The notes beneath the pieces were generated by a model, which did no database searches, was not told the DNA's origin, and saw nothing but the letters and a program-made list of their open reading frames with translations. This document shows positions 62,756 through 64,000 of a DNA stretch of 64,000 bases, piece after piece (position 1 is the stretch's first letter; every line of letters begins with the position of its first letter). This stretch comes from Haloarcula marismortui ATCC 43049 (GTDB taxonomy: Archaea > Halobacteriota > Halobacteria > Halobacteriales > Haloarculaceae): contig NC_006396.1 in NCBI RefSeq assembly GCF_000011085.1, forward strand, positions 1,240,001 through 1,304,000. The letters are read 5' to 3'. The position numbers were made by a program, and so were the translations under genes.

Positions 62756-62956
62756 TCTCTAACCTTGTGGAAAGCGCATCGCTCGTGGGGTGATTCGAGA
62801 CAAAAGAACAGCCTTCGTGAAAGACGTGCCAGAACCATTATTTTTATACAGAATAAGGTAGGGTGAAATAATATATCGGGCTACCGCCGATAAAAGATAT
62901 GCCCTGAAATTGCGCAGGCATTATGATTTATAACAGTTCCTAATGTATGTGTGGAT

Positions 62957-63829
62957 TCATTTCAACGAGTGTAGGTCATATGAGAAATTGTCTCCGTCTA
63001 ATTCATCAATCCAGTCGGTAATGTAATCCTGTACCATTGATAAATACACCTGACAAATTGATGCGGCTGGAACGATGCGGGCGAAGGGAGAATCCCTCAT
63101 TGATTTCGATTTATCTGCAATCTCGATTCGTTCATTTTCAGGGACAAATTCATTGATGACCGAAATTGGAACATCATCGAAAAAGTAGGTGCGATTTATT
63201 TTCGAATCTTCGGCAGAATCTCCAAAGTCATACGCTAATGAATGGCCCAATGGTGGTTTCAAAGAACCACGGGCCGGACTTCCCAAGTGAACACTCTGAT
63301 GACGTGAGTTAATCAGCATTTCGTGCAGGTCAATTTTCCCTTGGGTATCTGCCCAATCACTCCACTCCGTTTCAGACATATTCCGCAACATATCGTCAAT
63401 TGAATAAGCTGCATTGAGGAATCCACCCAAATAATATCTGAAACCCTCTGATTCTCCCGTCTTCATTTTACACAAAAAGAAATCCATCTCGCTAAACTTA
63501 TGTACGACAGCTTTTGGGTCAACTTCATTAGATTCTGGTGGCCCAGATACGATGATTTGGAATCTTGAGATTCCCGGTGGTTGTGGATTATCTCTCGTCG
63601 GACTCAAATTGGGGCCATCTGGGTCTCTACCCAAAGTTAAGGAATGGTTCCAAGTATTATCGCGGTCGCCCTGAAATCCATCTAACTCGTAAATATATTT
63701 TCCATCTTTGAGTACCTGTGTGGCCTCATTTTCAAATTTATTGTCATTATCAATATCCTCTTTAATTGTAATTTTGGCTAACATCCCTTTCGGAACCGTA
63801 GCGTCACAAATGAGGCCAATTTTGCTCAT
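62957..63829 (-). CDS. orphan accessory protein with HEPN-like R-x4-H motif
   Basis: This 290-residue protein is unlike its neighbours: less acidic, rich in Asn, Ile, Lys and Ser, in AT-rich DNA. The first ~105 residues look like a beta domain with several Asp/Asn clusters (DIDNDNKFENE). The helical second part has FRYYLGGFLNAAYSIDDML, then R176-x4-H181 (RHQSVH). The order of helix then R-x4-6-H is the HEPN RNase pattern of many toxin and defence proteins. I did not recognise the family, and a fortuitous motif is possible. It has no clear partner inside the window; a possible partner may lie beyond its right edge. Confidence 0.6.
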   Translation of the reverse strand: MSKIGLICDATVPKGMLAKITIKEDIDNDNKFENEATQVLKDGKYIYELDGFQGDRDNTWNHSLTLGRDPDGPNLSPTRDNPQPPGISRFQIIVSGPPESNEVDPKAVVHKFSEMDFFLCKMKTGESEGFRYYLGGFLNAAYSIDDMLRNMSETEWSDWADTQGKIDLHEMLINSRHQSVHLGSPARGSLKPPLGHSLAYDFGDSAEDSKINRTYFFDDVPISVINEFVPENERIEIADKSKSMRDSPFARIVPAASICQVYLSMVQDYITDWIDELDGDNFSYDLHSLK

Positions 63830-63912
63830 AAGCCAGAATGTTCACGTAAGTGAATAATCGTTTTCCTCGGGACTACCAGAAACATAACCAAATTAAATCA
63901 GACGAAAATCAT

Positions 63913-64000
63913 TTACTGCTTATTGAAACCGGTACGACGCTGTGCCTTCAGTTCGAGACGCTTCCGCTCTGCCGCATCGAGGGAGTCATCGGCTCGAAGT
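63913..64000 (-). CDS. C-terminal end of a protein running off the window
   Basis: A minus-strand frame open to the right edge ends with TAA at 63913-63915 and encodes 28 residues finishing LKAQRRTGFNKQ, with a charged AAERKRLEL helix before. Codon use is GC-rich at third positions, unlike the orphan gene, so it may belong to ordinary chromosomal sequence or another island gene. Too short to identify. Confidence 0.4.
   Translation of the reverse strand, partial: LRADDSLDAAERKRLELKAQRRTGFNKQ

Larger units (their letters stand above)
62524..62956. other. gene-free accessory segment between tRNA-Val and the orphan gene
   Basis: It holds the IS200/IS605-like right-end remnant (62541-62628) and an inverted repeat (62715-62755). 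An AT-rich stretch at 62836-62880 includes a TATTTTTATA box whose direction of use is unclear. Base composition shifts strongly toward A+T compared with the rest of the window. No coding region is evident. Confidence 0.5.

Noticed and set aside
62449-64000. A complete integrated element with att sites at tRNA-Val
   Set aside because: I found no second copy of the tRNA 3' end and no integrase within the window, so only an island edge is claimed.
1-64000. CRISPR array, rRNA operon or replication origin
   Set aside because: No regularly spaced repeats, no rRNA sequence and no orc1/cdc6 gene with origin-type repeats were seen.

Overview
The window is chromosomal DNA of a halophilic archaeon, most likely a Haloarcula. 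The proteins are strongly acidic (Asp/Glu-rich) and the DNA is GC-rich. Promoters are of the archaeal TATA type, and several sit about 27 bases before the start codon, as expected for leaderless mRNAs. The gene set is haloarchaeal: a PGF-CTERM S-layer glycoprotein, archaeosortase A, halocyanin, archaeal ribosomal proteins and a complex I without NuoEFG. The ribosomal proteins uL1 and uL11 look like the Haloarcula marismortui proteins as I remember them. No database search was possible.

Layout. 0.3-6.8 kb: zinc-ribbon membrane protein, RNA polymerase subunit Rpo11, a zinc-finger/membrane protein pair divergent from cytochrome oxidase subunit III, small surface and zinc proteins, and a zinc alcohol dehydrogenase. 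6.9-9.6 kb: a candidate two-hairpin H/ACA-like RNA, tRNA-Thr(CGT), UspA, Trm5 and diphthine synthase. 9.65-15.1 kb: archaeosortase A directly downstream of the S-layer gene, its presumed main substrate, plus a tandem VOC protein and a small membrane protein of a family I remember as artA-associated. 15.3-19.7 kb: Drg GTPase and the uL11 / uL1-uL10-L12 ribosomal stalk genes, with a structured leader before uL1. 19.8-31.2 kb: a cell-surface region around tRNA-Ala(GGC). It holds a five-gene pilin-like operon and three large exported proteins on the opposite strand that share one N-terminal module; the largest carries an apparent single-base frameshift.

31.4-33.9 kb: uS15, a DHH-less RecJ relative, KEOPS Pcc1 and eS1. 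34-50 kb: mainly single housekeeping genes: halocyanin, PurK, an Agl23-type membrane protein, lumazine synthase, an aminotransferase, an orphan ATP-synthase K subunit, a cupin, RibL with a JAMM protease, a full DHH/RecJ protein with OB folds, a PLD-family protein, a HEAT-repeat protein, an NCS2 permease and PurE. 50.2-61.0 kb: the complex I operon nuoA-B-CD-H-I-J1-J2-K-L-M-N, with nuoJ split and a 16-codon coupling ORF between nuoH and nuoI. 61-62.5 kb: an MBL-fold hydrolase, a small charged protein and tRNA-Val(CAC).

The last 1.5 kb, just after tRNA-Val, changes character. It is AT-rich and contains an IS200/IS605-like right-end hairpin without a transposase, an inverted repeat, and an orphan gene with an R-x4-H (HEPN-like) motif. 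It looks like the edge of an accessory island. The strongest candidates for something undescribed are the H/ACA-like RNA, the tRNA-flanked pilin/surface cluster with its frameshifted member, the orphan atpK, and the island edge.
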